Positions 9,238-17,544 of a stretch of 64,000 nucleotides of DNA are shown here, in pieces (positions within the stretch are counted from its first letter, which is position 1; the number at the start of each line of letters is the position of its first letter). The notes beneath the pieces are model-generated. The model did no database searches and had not been told where the DNA came from. It worked only from the letters and a program-made list of their open reading frames with translations. Position numbers and translations under genes: made by a program. Source of the DNA: Pseudomonas sp. GR 6-02 (GTDB lineage Bacteria > Pseudomonadota > Gammaproteobacteria > Pseudomonadales > Pseudomonadaceae); contig NZ_CP011567.1 of the NCBI RefSeq assembly GCF_001655615.1, forward strand, positions 2,489,001-2,553,000, given 5' to 3'.

Positions 9238-10298
9238 CAGGCGTTCCTCGCGGCGAAGTCGATACGCGGATCGACCAGGGTGTAGCACAGGTCACCGATG
9301 ATTTTTATCAGCAGGCCGAACAAGGTGAAGATGAACAGCGAACCGAATACCACCGGATAGTCCCGCGATACCGCCGCTTCGTAACTCATGCGACCCAGGC
9401 CATCGAGGGAGAAAATCACTTCGATCAGCAGCGAGCCGGCGAAGAAAACGCTGATAAAGGCCTGGGGAATTCCCGAGACCACCAGCAGCATGGCGTTGCG
9501 AAACACATGGCCGTAAAGCACCTGGCGTTCGCTCAAGCCCTTGGCCCGGGCGGTGACCACGTACTGGCGGGTGATTTCATTGAGGAAGGAATTTTTGGTG
9601 AGGATGGTCAGGGTCGCAAAGCCGCCGACCACCAGCGCCGTTACTGGCAGCACCAGGTGCCAGAAGTAATCGGCGATCTTGCCCACCGTCGACAGCGAAT
9701 CGAAGTTGTCCGAGACCAGGCCGCGCACCGGAAACCAGTTCAGCGAGGTGCCACCGGCGAAGACCACGATCAGGAACATCGCGAACAGGAACGCCGGCAT
9801 CGCGTAACCGATGATGATCGCGGTGCTGCTCCAGATATCGAAATGGCTGCCGTGGTGCACGGCCTTGCGGATGCCCAGCGGAATCGACACCAGATAAGTG
9901 ATCAACGTCGCCCAGAGCCCGAGGGAAATGGTCACCGGCATTTTATCCAGGATCAGGTCGGTGACCGTGGCACCGCGAAAAAAGCTCTTGCCGAAGTCGA
10001 GGTGGGCGTAGCTCTTGAGCATCAGCCACAAGCGTTCCGGCGCCGGCTTGTCGAAGCCGTATTGCTTTTCGATCTCCTTGATCAGCTGCGGATCGAGCCC
10101 GCGGCTGGCCCGAGAGCTGCCGTGCATGGTCTCACTGGAACCGCCGCCGATACTTGCGCCACCGATGCCTTGCAGGTGTGCGATGGCCTGTTCCACCGGG
10201 CCACCGGGCGCGGCCTGGACGATGGCGAAGTTGACCAGAAGAATGATCACTAAAGTCGGGATGATCAGCAGCAAGCGCCGCAGTACGTAAGCCCACAT
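9237..10298 (-). CDS. yejB: Peptide ABC transporter permease (YejB-type)
   Basis: A 353-residue DppB/OppB-class permease beginning [16 protein letters not shown], with the first membrane helix followed by the APGGPVEQ motif. A long cytoplasmic or periplasmic insert (about residues 38-90, including [13 protein letters not shown]) is characteristic of the YejB subgroup, and the EAA loop is [21 protein letters not shown]. It forms the translocation pore with YejE. The start at 10298 overlaps the yejA stop (ATGA). A long open extension upstream lies inside yejA and was discarded. Confidence 0.92.
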   Translation of the reverse strand: MWAYVLRRLLLIIPTLVIILLVNFAIVQAAPGGPVEQAIAHLQGIGGASIGGGSSETMHGSSRASRGLDPQLIKEIEKQYGFDKPAPERLWLMLKSYAHLDFGKSFFRGATVTDLILDKMPVTISLGLWATLITYLVSIPLGIRKAVHHGSHFDIWSSTAIIIGYAMPAFLFAMFLIVVFAGGTSLNWFPVRGLVSDNFDSLSTVGKIADYFWHLVLPVTALVVGGFATLTILTKNSFLNEITRQYVVTARAKGLSERQVLYGHVFRNAMLLVVSGIPQAFISVFFAGSLLIEVIFSLDGLGRMSYEAAVSRDYPVVFGSLFIFTLFGLLIKIIGDLCYTLVDPRIDFAARNA

Positions 10299-12166
10299 CA
10301 GTGCGACCCTCCGGATTTGCCGCGCTTGATGAGTTCGGCGGTCATCTGTTCGTTGGTCAGGGGTGTGGAGCTGACTTCCCACCAACTCTCGATGGCTTCG
10401 TCATTGCTTGCTTGTACAGAGGGAATGCCGAAGCGGTTCCACCACACGGTCGAACTGCCGGGCGGGTAATAGTTGGGAATCCAATAGAAGTTCCATTGCA
10501 GGACACGGTCCAGGGCATGGGCGTAGCGCAGCATGTCGGCCTGGGTGTTGGCGCGGACCAGGCCGTTGATCAACGTATCGACCGCCGGGTTCTTCAGCAC
10601 CATGTAGTTGTTGGAGCCCGGATCGCTGGCCGCCGCCGAGCCAAAGTAGTTGTACAGCTCGTTACCCGGCGAGTTGGTGACCGGGTAGCCGGTGACGATC
10701 ATGTCGTAGTCCCGGGACATCAGGCGGTTGACGTACTGGGAGGCGTCGATGCGCCGAATGTTCAGGTCGATGCCGATTTGTTTCAGGGTGCGCTTGTAAG
10801 GCAGCAGCAATCGGTCCATGCCGTTCTGGCTGATCAGGAAGGTGAAGCTCAGCGGTTGGCCTTCGGCGTTGACCAGTTGATCGCCATCGGGTTTCCAGCC
10901 GGCCTGTTCGAGCAGGTCCAGGGCTTGCAATTGCTTGTCGCGAATCACGCCGCTGCCATCGGTTTTCGGTGCTTCGAAGACCTGAGTGAAGACTTCGTCG
11001 GGGATCTGCCCGCGCAGCGGTTCGAGAATCGCCCGCTCACCCGCGTCGGGCAGTTGTCGGGCGGCGAGGTCGGTGTTGGAAAAGAAGCTCTGCTGGCGGA
11101 TGTACAGGTCGCGCATCATCTGCCGGTTGCTCCACTCGAAGTCCCAAAGCATGGCCAGCGCCTGGCGCACGCGGCGGTCCTGGAACATCGGGTTTTGCAA
11201 GTTAAATACAAAACCCTGGGACGGTTGTGGTGCCTGCGTTGCCAGGTGGGCTTTTTGCAGACGACCGTCGCGCAAGGCCGGGCTCTCGTAGCCGATGGAG
11301 TAGGCGGTGGCGGAGAATTCGCGGTTGTAGTCGTAGGCGCCGCCACGCAGGACCTGACGGGCGACGTCGGTGTCGCCGAAGTACTCGATGCTGAAATGAT
11401 CGAAGTTGTAGAGGCCGCGACTGACCGGTAAATCCCTGGCCCACCAGTCGGCGTTACGCTCGAAGGTGATGCTGCGCCCGGAGTCGACCTTGCTCACGCG
11501 GTACGGCCCGCTGCCCAGCGGCGGCTCGTAACCGCCACCGTTGGCGAAGTCGCGGGTTTTCCACCAGTGTTCGGGAAGCACCGGCAAAGTGGCGATGTCG
11601 AGGGGCAGGGTGCGGTTTTCGTTGCTCTTGAAGTCGAACCGAATGGTTCGCGGCGATTCCACTTCGACGCCTTTGACGTCGGCGAATTGCGTGCGATAGC
11701 GCAGGCTGCCCTGGGTCATCAGCAGGTCGAAAGTGTAGCGCACGTCTTCGGCGGTGATCGGCTTGCCATCGGCGAAACGGGCCTTCGGGTTCAGGTAGAA
11801 ACGCAGGGACAGTCCATCGTCGGAACGCTCCATCTGCTGCGCCACCAGGCCGTACACGGTGTAGGGTTCGTCCAGTGAACGCACGGCCAGGGGCGAGTAG
11901 ATCAAGCCATCGACTTGTGTGACGCCAATCCCTTTGTCGATGTACGGCAGGATGTGGTCGAAATGACCGATTTCCAGCGCCGAGCGACGCATCGTGCCGC
12001 CCTTGGGCGCTTGCGGGTTGGTGTAGTCGAAATGACTGAAATCGGCGGGATACTTCGCCGGTTCACCGTACACGGTCAACGCCTGTTGCGGTGCAGCGCT
12101 CACACCGGCGGCGCCCAACAGCAGGGCCACGGCAGTGAACAGTAAAGTGGGGAAAGCCAGTCGCAT
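10298..12166 (-). CDS. yejA: Periplasmic peptide-binding protein (YejA-type, SBP family 5)
   Basis: A 622-residue extracellular solute-binding protein. It has a signal peptide ([20 protein letters not shown], cleavage near VSAAP), then the mature fold with [45 protein letters not shown] and [18 protein letters not shown], all family 5 signatures. YejABEF systems import peptides; the E. coli one is associated with microcin C-like peptides. The ATG at 12166 follows AAGG and a clean signal peptide; upstream codons were rejected. It is the first gene of yejA-yejB-yejE-yejF. Confidence 0.92.
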   Translation of the reverse strand: MRLAFPTLLFTAVALLLGAAGVSAAPQQALTVYGEPAKYPADFSHFDYTNPQAPKGGTMRRSALEIGHFDHILPYIDKGIGVTQVDGLIYSPLAVRSLDEPYTVYGLVAQQMERSDDGLSLRFYLNPKARFADGKPITAEDVRYTFDLLMTQGSLRYRTQFADVKGVEVESPRTIRFDFKSNENRTLPLDIATLPVLPEHWWKTRDFANGGGYEPPLGSGPYRVSKVDSGRSITFERNADWWARDLPVSRGLYNFDHFSIEYFGDTDVARQVLRGGAYDYNREFSATAYSIGYESPALRDGRLQKAHLATQAPQPSQGFVFNLQNPMFQDRRVRQALAMLWDFEWSNRQMMRDLYIRQQSFFSNTDLAARQLPDAGERAILEPLRGQIPDEVFTQVFEAPKTDGSGVIRDKQLQALDLLEQAGWKPDGDQLVNAEGQPLSFTFLISQNGMDRLLLPYKRTLKQIGIDLNIRRIDASQYVNRLMSRDYDMIVTGYPVTNSPGNELYNYFGSAAASDPGSNNYMVLKNPAVDTLINGLVRANTQADMLRYAHALDRVLQWNFYWIPNYYPPGSSTVWWNRFGIPSVQASNDEAIESWWEVSSTPLTNEQMTAELIKRGKSGGSH

Positions 12167-12246
12167 TGTCAGCCTTAGAGCCGGGTGATCGATAAGCACA
12201 ATTTGTACGCTAGCGGCGCGTCCCTCGCCAGCCGTATCACGTAACG

Positions 12247-12285
12247 AAAACACAACGGCCCACCAAAAGGCGGGCCGTTGTGGAG
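12247..12285 (-). terminator. Rho-independent terminator after the parvulin gene
   Basis: A perfect 10-bp stem ACAACGGCCC / GGGCCGTTGT (12252-12261 and 12272-12281) is followed on the minus strand by GTTTTCG. It ends the transcript of the small parvulin gene before the yejA promoter region. Confidence 0.8.
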
Positions 12286-12301
12286 AAAACTCAGGGGTTG
12301 A

Positions 12302-12583
12302 TCAGTCCTGACGGCTGGTCACTTCCAGCAGGTGGTAACCGAACTGGGTCTTGACCGGGCCTTGCACCACGTTGATTGGCGCGCTGAAAACCACGGTGTC
12401 GAATTCCTTGACCATCTGGCCTGGACCGAACGAACCCAGGTCACCGCCCTGGCGGCTCGATGGGCAGCTGGAGTTGGCTTTGGCGACTTCGGCGAAATCG
12501 GCGCCGGCTTCGATCTGGGCCTTGAGTTCGTTGCACTTGGCTTCGCTGGAAACCAGGATGTGGCGGGCGGTGGCTTTGGCCAT
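12302..12583 (-). CDS. ppiC: Small parvulin-type peptidyl-prolyl cis/trans isomerase (PpiC-like)
   Basis: A 93-residue single-domain parvulin without signal peptide, so cytoplasmic. Motifs are ARHILVSSEAKCNEL at the N-terminus, SSCPSSRQGGDLGSFGPGQMV in the centre and VKTQFGYHLLEV at the end, matching E. coli PpiC in length and order. It catalyses isomerisation of Xaa-Pro bonds. The ATG at 12583 is preceded by GGAG; the in-frame codons upstream do not match the family. It is monocistronic, with its own terminator. Confidence 0.9.
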   Translation of the reverse strand: MAKATARHILVSSEAKCNELKAQIEAGADFAEVAKANSSCPSSRQGGDLGSFGPGQMVKEFDTVVFSAPINVVQGPVKTQFGYHLLEVTSRQD

Positions 12584-12678
12584 GGGAAAATACTCCATTC
12601 AATGTTCAGTAAAGTGCGGAGCCTACCGGATTCAGAGGGCTATTTCTTCTCAAAATGCCGTCCAGCTTAAGGCATTGT

Positions 12679-13560
12679 CTAAAGCCCGGCATTTCTTAAG
12701 CGTTCGGCATGCTGCACATACAGGTCAATGGGGTCGATGCCCTTGCGGACTTGACCTGTGGTCTGGCTGAGGCTGTCCAGATGATCCAGCGGATAGTCGG
12801 AACGGATCACTTTACCCAGATGGGAGCTGAACCGGCCGACCATGCCGTCATTCTGCTCGGCTTCGGTGGTGAAGTAGTGGGAGAAGGCCCGCAGGAACCC
12901 GTGCAGCGGGTTGAGCGCATAGAGCCCTTCGTCGAGGATGTTTCCCTGCAGGGTGCCGCTCCAGGAGTAGTAGCGTACGCCATTCACCAGTTCGCGACCC
13001 TTGCCGCCCCAGGTTTTCGGCAACCCTTGAGGGTACTTGTCGTTGAATGCGCCGACACCTTCGGTGGTCAGCGCGTTGAGTGCGGCGATGGCGTTCTGCG
13101 GCAGGTGCCGGTTGCCGCTGAGCAACGACAGGAAGTCGGCGAACAGGGTGGCCACCGCTCCGGCGACCTGTTCCGGCAGGCGCCCGGGCGTCAGCGCCTT
13201 GCGCAGGAAGTCGGCCAGTTCCGAGCCGTGGTTCGGGCCGCTGACCGATGTCACCGAAGCGACCATCTGTGGCGCCAGCGCCCCCGCATATCGTGCAGCC
13301 AGTGCGCCCTGGCTGTGACCAATCAGGTTGACTTTGCTTGCACCGGTTCCTTGCAGTACCCGTTCGATCTGCACCAGCAACTGTTCGCCACGGGTTTCAT
13401 TGCTGTGGGTCGCCGACAGGTGCGGGATGAAAACCCTCGCACCGGCGCTTCTCAGGGCCTGTTTGACGTCATGGAACAGTTCGAGTTTGCCGATGCGATC
13501 AAAGCCGAAGAGCCCGTGGACCAGCAGGATCGGATAGTCAGTGGTTGCATTCCGTAGCAT
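12679..13560 (-). CDS. Triacylglycerol lipase / esterase of the alpha/beta-hydrolase fold (family I, no signal peptide)
   Basis: A 293-residue protein with the oxyanion HGLFGF motif (about residues 15-20), the nucleophile elbow GHSQG (Ser83), a bacterial true-lipase region SVSGPNHGSELADF and a C-terminal His in DYPLDHLD. This pattern matches Pseudomonas family I lipases of the P. fragi type, which also lack an N-terminal signal and are short. No lipase-specific foldase gene is adjacent. Two ATGs exist; 13560 is chosen because AGGA is seven bases away, whereas 13566 would be only two bases from it. Secretion route and substrate are not evident from the sequence. Confidence 0.8.
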   Translation of the reverse strand: MLRNATTDYPILLVHGLFGFDRIGKLELFHDVKQALRSAGARVFIPHLSATHSNETRGEQLLVQIERVLQGTGASKVNLIGHSQGALAARYAGALAPQMVASVTSVSGPNHGSELADFLRKALTPGRLPEQVAGAVATLFADFLSLLSGNRHLPQNAIAALNALTTEGVGAFNDKYPQGLPKTWGGKGRELVNGVRYYSWSGTLQGNILDEGLYALNPLHGFLRAFSHYFTTEAEQNDGMVGRFSSHLGKVIRSDYPLDHLDSLSQTTGQVRKGIDPIDLYVQHAERLRNAGL

Positions 13561-13759
13561 GTACATTTCCTTTTTCGGAGTAGGTCAGGTGTGTGCTCAA
13601 GGGGGCACTCTAAAGCACACCCACCGCTCGGCGATGTATGAAAAAGCCGCTGTAACCTGATGAAAACGGAATAGAAATCGTACGAAAACTCGAATGAGCG
13701 TGAGGTCTTGGTCGGAATATCCGGACATCTTTTTAACGATGGCCGAGATATTTCTTTCA

Positions 13760-13787
13760 ATGACCTACCGCTGGTAGGTCATTTTTC
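13760..13787 (+). terminator. Plus-strand terminator-like hairpin in the 13567-13845 intergenic region
   Basis: ATGACCTACC, loop GCT, GGTAGGTCAT, then TTTTCC: a 10-bp perfect stem followed by a T-run on the plus strand. No plus-strand gene precedes it, because both flanking genes are on the minus strand. The remaining 280 bp holds no convincing reading frame, so an unannotated small RNA upstream of it is possible. Confidence 0.6.
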
Positions 13788-13845
13788 CGTGTAAACCGAC
13801 CCGATCGCCCTGCATCGCGGATCTCGGTGCCACCGCTTACTTTGG

Positions 13846-14925
13846 CTACTGAGTGCTTCGTTGTGCACGAAGTCGCTCGGCGCCCTGCAACAACAATTGT
13901 TCCGTACCGGTCCAGCCAAGGCAGCCGTCCGTTACCGACACCCCGTACCGCAACGAAGGGCTCAACGGTTGGCAGCCTTCGAACAGATGACTCTCAATCA
14001 TCATGCCGACCAGCGAGCGATCACCTTGCAGGCGTTGTTCCAGCACGTCGTTGAACACGGCGGGCTGACGTAACGGATCTTTACCGCTGTTGGCGTGGCT
14101 GCAGTCGACCATGATCCGCGCCGGAATCTTGAGTCTGGTCAAGTCGCTGTGCACTTTGGCAATGCTGTCGCGGTCGTAGTTCGGCCCGCGATGGCCACCG
14201 CGCAATACCAGGTGAGTGTCGGGGTTGCCCGGTGTCTGGATAATCGCAGGATGGCCCTGGCTGTCGACACCGAAATGGCGGTGCGGATGAGCGGCCGAGC
14301 GCATGGCGTCGCTGGCGACAGCCACACCACCATCGGTGCCGTTCTTGAACCCTACCGGCATGCTCAGGCCACTGGCCATTTCCCGATGGATCTGCGATTC
14401 GGTGGTGCGGGCGCCGATCGCGACCCAGCTCAGCAGGTCGTCAAAGTAACCGGCGGCCATCGGTTGCAGCAGCTCGGTGGCAACGGGCAGGCCCAGTTGG
14501 AGCATTTCGCGCATCAATTCGCGGGACAGGGTCAAACCGCCCGCCATGTCATCGCTGCCATCCAGGTGCGGGTCGTAGGCCAGGCCTTTCCAGCCGACCG
14601 TGGTGCGGGGTTTTTCGACGTAGGCGCGCATCACCAGCAGCATCTCGTCGCCGACTTGTGCAGACAGACGGGCCAGGTTGGCGGCGTATTCGAGGGCAGA
14701 ACGTGGGTCGTGAATCGAGCAGGGACCGACGATCACCAGCAGACGGGAGTCTTCACCGTTGAGGATCGCGCGGACGGCCTGGCGGTGGGCGGCGACTTGT
14801 TGGGTCAGGGCATTGCTGAGTGGCAGTTGCTGTTTGAGTTGCAATGAGCTGGGCAGACGCAAGGTCAGCGCTTCATTGGCAGGGCTCAAGGTGGACAGCG
14901 GCAGAGCAGAGACGGACGAGTTCAT
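13846..14925 (-). CDS. aroF: 3-deoxy-7-phosphoheptulonate (DAHP) synthase, class I
   Basis: A 359-residue class I (AroFGH-type) DAHP synthase: phosphoenolpyruvate plus erythrose 4-phosphate to DAHP, the first step of aromatic amino-acid synthesis. It shows LLVIVGPCSIHDP, MRAYVEKPRTTVGWKGL, GARTTESQIHREMASGLSMP, VGFKNGTDG and the metal-site motif DCSHANSGKD. The ATG at 14925 follows AGGA. The leader carries an aromatic-rich small peptide, a strong terminator and a second aromatic-rich small frame, indicating attenuation by aromatic aminoacyl-tRNA supply. Which isozyme (Tyr-, Phe- or Trp-sensitive) cannot be decided here, so the symbol is approximate. Confidence 0.9.
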   Translation of the reverse strand: MNSSVSALPLSTLSPANEALTLRLPSSLQLKQQLPLSNALTQQVAAHRQAVRAILNGEDSRLLVIVGPCSIHDPRSALEYAANLARLSAQVGDEMLLVMRAYVEKPRTTVGWKGLAYDPHLDGSDDMAGGLTLSRELMREMLQLGLPVATELLQPMAAGYFDDLLSWVAIGARTTESQIHREMASGLSMPVGFKNGTDGGVAVASDAMRSAAHPHRHFGVDSQGHPAIIQTPGNPDTHLVLRGGHRGPNYDRDSIAKVHSDLTRLKIPARIMVDCSHANSGKDPLRQPAVFNDVLEQRLQGDRSLVGMMIESHLFEGCQPLSPSLRYGVSVTDGCLGWTGTEQLLLQGAERLRAQRSTQ

Positions 14926-14972
14926 ATTCGGGCTTCCTGGGCTGGCGGCGGGGTCGTCCCGCGCGCTCGGCC

Positions 14973-15125
14973 CTAGTGGGGTGTTCGACAATTGGCCGGA
15001 TTGGCTGCGTGTGTGTGCTTGCCACCTGTGGGTGACCGATCGGAGGCGGCAGGCTGTCCCGAGCGGAAGCTGGTAAATCGCCAGGCGGTAAAAGTGTCGT
15101 AACGGTAATGAGTGGCGTAATTCAT
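14973..15125 (-). CDS. Second aromatic-rich small frame in the aroF leader (putative)
   Basis: Fifty codons starting at an ATG with GAGGA eight bases upstream. The first 20 residues, MNYATHYRYDTFTAWRFTSF, hold three Tyr, three Phe and one Trp. It lies after the attenuator terminator and 47 nt before the aroF start, so it would be translated only on read-through transcripts. It may be a second regulatory peptide or a translational-coupling device; the remaining 30 residues show no family resemblance. It is listed because the ribosome site and composition are both unusual, and its function is inferred only. Confidence 0.4.
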   Translation of the reverse strand: MNYATHYRYDTFTAWRFTSFRSGQPAASDRSPTGGKHTHAANPANCRTPH

Positions 15126-15170
15126 GTCGTAAATCCTCAAGTTGTCTGGTGTAACGCAAAAAATGTTCAG

Positions 15171-15214
15171 GGCTGAAAAAACAAAACCCCCGGTCGGGAG
15201 GCCGACCGGGGGTT
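15171..15214 (-). terminator. Attenuator terminator of the aroF leader
   Basis: A perfect 13-bp stem AACCCCCGGTCGG / CCGACCGGGGGTT (15202-15214 and 15185-15197 on the plus strand) with a 4-nt loop. It is followed on the minus strand by TTGTTTTTT. It starts about 48 nt after the stop codon of the aromatic leader peptide and 250 nt before aroF, the classical layout of ribosome-mediated attenuation. Confidence 0.85.
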
Positions 15215-15261
15215 GAGAATTCTCTGGTGGCGACCCGTTTAAAGTGGGCGCCGTGTGGGTA

Positions 15262-15390
15262 TCAGGCGCGCCAGTGGCTAAACCAATACCCAAAATAAAA
15301 GCTGACCGAAGCACAAACGTCATTCGCCCGGGCAGCCGCAACCGAGCGCGGGGCGCTGGCGGTACGAAGCGGTGAGAGGGCGTTGAACAT
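15262..15390 (-). CDS. Aromatic leader peptide of the DAHP synthase gene
   Basis: A 42-residue peptide from an ATG at 15390, with GGAG seven bases upstream, to TGA at 15264-15262. It begins MFNALSPLRT and near its end reads SFYFGYWFSHWRA, with three Phe, two Tyr and two Trp within ten residues. Control codons for all three aromatic amino acids, followed by a strong intrinsic terminator and the first enzyme of the aromatic pathway, make this an attenuator leader. Ribosome stalling at uncharged Phe/Tyr/Trp tRNAs would favour read-through. It is a regulatory peptide rather than a functional protein. Confidence 0.8.
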   Translation of the reverse strand: MFNALSPLRTASAPRSVAAARANDVCASVSFYFGYWFSHWRA

Positions 15391-15414
15391 GGTCTGTCTC
15401 CGATGAGTGAGCCG

Positions 15415-15444
15415 AGCTTACTAGAGGCCGGTACGCGGATTCAA
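15415..15444 (-). promoter_or_regulatory. Candidate sigma-70 promoter of the aroF leader transcript
   Basis: On the minus strand a TTGAAT -35 (15439-15444) and a TAAGCT -10 (15415-15420) are separated by 18 bp, about 25 nt upstream of the leader-peptide start codon. The match is imperfect. Confidence 0.35.
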
Positions 15445-15570
15445 TCAGAAAATGCTATCGGGCATCACGGGACGTTTCTATCGGTTGGGTACGTCGCGGG
15501 TTGTGACACAATTTACGCAACGGGCGGCGTGTAACCGGCGTCCAAACCATCAACGTCACAAGGACGAACC

Positions 15571-16329
15571 ATGACGACACTGACCATCGCCGCCGCACAA
15601 TCGATCTCCGTCGCCGGTGATCTTGCCGCCAATATTGCCCGGCACCTGCGCTTCATGCAGGTTGCCGCGGAGCGGGGCGTGCAATTGCTGGTGTTTCCAG
15701 AACTGTCGCTGACCGGCTACGAGCGCGGTCTGGCAGCGGAGCTTGCCATCGCGCCAGACGCCAGAGTGCTGCAACCTCTACGCGATTTCGCGCGGGAAGT
15801 CGGTGTGATCAGTGTCGTCGGGATGCCGATTCGTCTGTCGGACGATTCGCCGGTGTTGATCGGTGCCCTGGTATTGGGGGCCGATGGTTCGCTCGAGATC
15901 TACAGCAAGCAGCATTTGCACCCAGGGGAGGAGGTGGCATTTGCCCCGGGAACAGGCGGTTCGACGTTGAAGATCGGTACCGACACCGTCGCGTTGGCGA
16001 TATGCGCCGATTTTTCTCACGCCAGTCATGCAGCCGCCGCGGCACGGCAGGGCGCTGATCTTTATGCCGCGGGCGTGTTGATTACAGAAAGCGGCTACGC
16101 TCCAGATACCGCACTGTTGCAAGGTTATGCCCGCACCCACTCGATGGCGGTACTGATGGCCAACCATGGTGGCGCAACGGGTGGCTGGGAGTCGGCAGGG
16201 CGTAGTGCAATCTGGGCGGCGGACGGCTCGTTGGTTGCGGCGGCACCGGGGACGGGGAATCTCATGGTGGTTGCTCGTCGCAATGCTGACGGCTGGAAGG
16301 GGCAAATCGTGACTGTCGCGGAGGCTTGA
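15571..16329 (+). CDS. Carbon-nitrogen hydrolase (nitrilase superfamily)
   Basis: A 252-residue nitrilase-fold amidase. The catalytic triad is visible: Glu44 in FPELSLTGYE, Lys113 in YSKQHLHPGE and Cys145 in LAICADFSH. It lacks a signal peptide and any fused synthetase domain. The length and the PELSLTGYE form fit the small-amidase branches of the superfamily, but the substrate cannot be told. The following acetyltransferase gene starts immediately after its stop codon, so the two are probably co-translated. An ATG follows a purine-rich AAGGACGAACC site. Confidence 0.85.
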   Translation: MTTLTIAAAQSISVAGDLAANIARHLRFMQVAAERGVQLLVFPELSLTGYERGLAAELAIAPDARVLQPLRDFAREVGVISVVGMPIRLSDDSPVLIGALVLGADGSLEIYSKQHLHPGEEVAFAPGTGGSTLKIGTDTVALAICADFSHASHAAAAARQGADLYAAGVLITESGYAPDTALLQGYARTHSMAVLMANHGGATGGWESAGRSAIWAADGSLVAAAPGTGNLMVVARRNADGWKGQIVTVAEA

Positions 16330-16773
16330 ATGGGGTTCGAATTGCGCCCGGCAACGTCTCGTGACCTGGACTTCGCGCGTGACCTGACTTGTCGAAATAT
16401 GCTGCGCTACTACATTCAACATGAACTGTTGTGGCTGGATGAGGCTTTCGATGTTGCTTGGGAGGGACGCGAAAACTGGCTGATTGTGCGTGATGACACA
16501 CTGATGGGGTATGTCAGCCTGAGCCGTGACGCCAGCGCCTTGTATATCCGCGAATTGCATTTACTTGAAGCGTACCGGGGGCAGGGTGCTGGCTCCTGGG
16601 TGATCGATCAGGTATTCGCCATGGCCTGCAAGGAACGGCGCCCGGCATTGCGTCTGACCGTATTTGAAAATAATCCGGCAAAAATACTTTACGAGAGAAA
16701 AGGACTGAAGGTGGTCGGCAAGGACCAGTGTTTCCTGAGAATGCAGCGTGATATCAATGGACTGCATCGCTGA
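16330..16773 (+). CDS. GNAT-family N-acetyltransferase
   Basis: A 147-residue GNAT protein. The acetyl-CoA binding motif A appears as LHLLEAYRGQGAGSWVI (about residues 77-93), followed by LRLTVFENNPAKILYERKGL (motif B) and the C-terminal GKDQCFLRM. The ATG at 16330 directly follows the stop of the nitrilase-family gene, and GGAGG in the end of that gene serves as ribosome site. The acceptor substrate is unknown. Confidence 0.85.
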   Translation: MGFELRPATSRDLDFARDLTCRNMLRYYIQHELLWLDEAFDVAWEGRENWLIVRDDTLMGYVSLSRDASALYIRELHLLEAYRGQGAGSWVIDQVFAMACKERRPALRLTVFENNPAKILYERKGLKVVGKDQCFLRMQRDINGLHR

Positions 16774-16804
16774 AACACACTGCCAGCAAGCCTCGCCAGA
16801 AGAA

Positions 16805-16810
16805 TTGACA
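16805..16810 (+). promoter_or_regulatory. Possible -35 element upstream of gacA
   Basis: A consensus TTGACA sits 91 bp before the gacA start in the 127-nt gap. No good -10 hexamer is found at 16-18 bp, so this is only a candidate for a factor-dependent promoter. Confidence 0.25.
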
Positions 16811-16900
16811 CTTTTTATATGCTGCTTTCCGCTAGGTCTGCCAGTCGCTTTTTGCTAAGGTGTCCGGCAACCCAATAAGACCAAATCGCGAGGTGTCTGC

Positions 16901-17542
16901 TTGATTAGGGGGCTAGTAGTCGATGACCATGATCTCGTTCGTACAGGCATTACACGAATGCTGGCTGACATCGATGGCCTGCAAGTAGTCGGTCAGGCCG
17001 AGTCGGGAGAGGAATCCCTGCTCAAAGCGCGTGAGTTGAAACCCGATGTGGTGCTGATGGACGTCAAGATGCCCGGGATCGGCGGTCTTGAAGCCACGCG
17101 CAAATTATTGCGCAGTCATCCCGACATCAAAGTCGTCGCGGTCACCGTGTGCGAAGAAGATCCGTTTCCTACCCGCCTGTTACAGGCAGGTGCCGCGGGC
17201 TACCTGACCAAGGGCGCCGGACTGCCGGAAATGGTCCAGGCCATTCGCCTGGTGTTTGCCGGGCAGCGCTATATCAGCCCGCAAATTGCCCAGCAACTGG
17301 CGATCAAATCGTTCCAGCCAACCAACGATTCGCCGTTCGACGCCTTGTCTGAGCGGGAAATCCAGATTGCGTTGATGATTGTCGGCTGTCAGAAGGTGCA
17401 GATCATCTCCGACAAACTGTGCCTGTCGCCAAAAACAGTGAATACCTACCGTTACCGTATTTTCGAAAAGCTTTCGATCAGCAGCGATGTCGAGTTGACG
17501 CTGTTGGCGGTTCGTCACGGCATGGTTGATGCCAGCCTCTGA
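16901..17542 (+). CDS. gacA: Response regulator GacA
   Basis: A 213-residue NarL/FixJ-type regulator of the GacS/GacA system, which switches on the small RNAs that relieve RsmA/CsrA repression of secondary metabolism. The receiver has the acidic pair DD (8-9), phospho-acceptor Asp54 in [10 protein letters not shown] and Lys in LTKGAG. The C-terminal LuxR-type HTH is [14 protein letters not shown] to [16 protein letters not shown]. The start is TTG with GAGG upstream, as in other pseudomonads. Residue 4 is Gly ([11 protein letters not shown]), where orthologues I remember have Val (MIRVLVVDDHD); this may impair beta-strand 1. uvrC follows two bases after its stop. Confidence 0.95.
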   Translation: MIRGLVVDDHDLVRTGITRMLADIDGLQVVGQAESGEESLLKARELKPDVVLMDVKMPGIGGLEATRKLLRSHPDIKVVAVTVCEEDPFPTRLLQAGAAGYLTKGAGLPEMVQAIRLVFAGQRYISPQIAQQLAIKSFQPTNDSPFDALSEREIQIALMIVGCQKVQIISDKLCLSPKTVNTYRYRIFEKLSISSDVELTLLAVRHGMVDASL

Positions 17543-17544
17543 AA

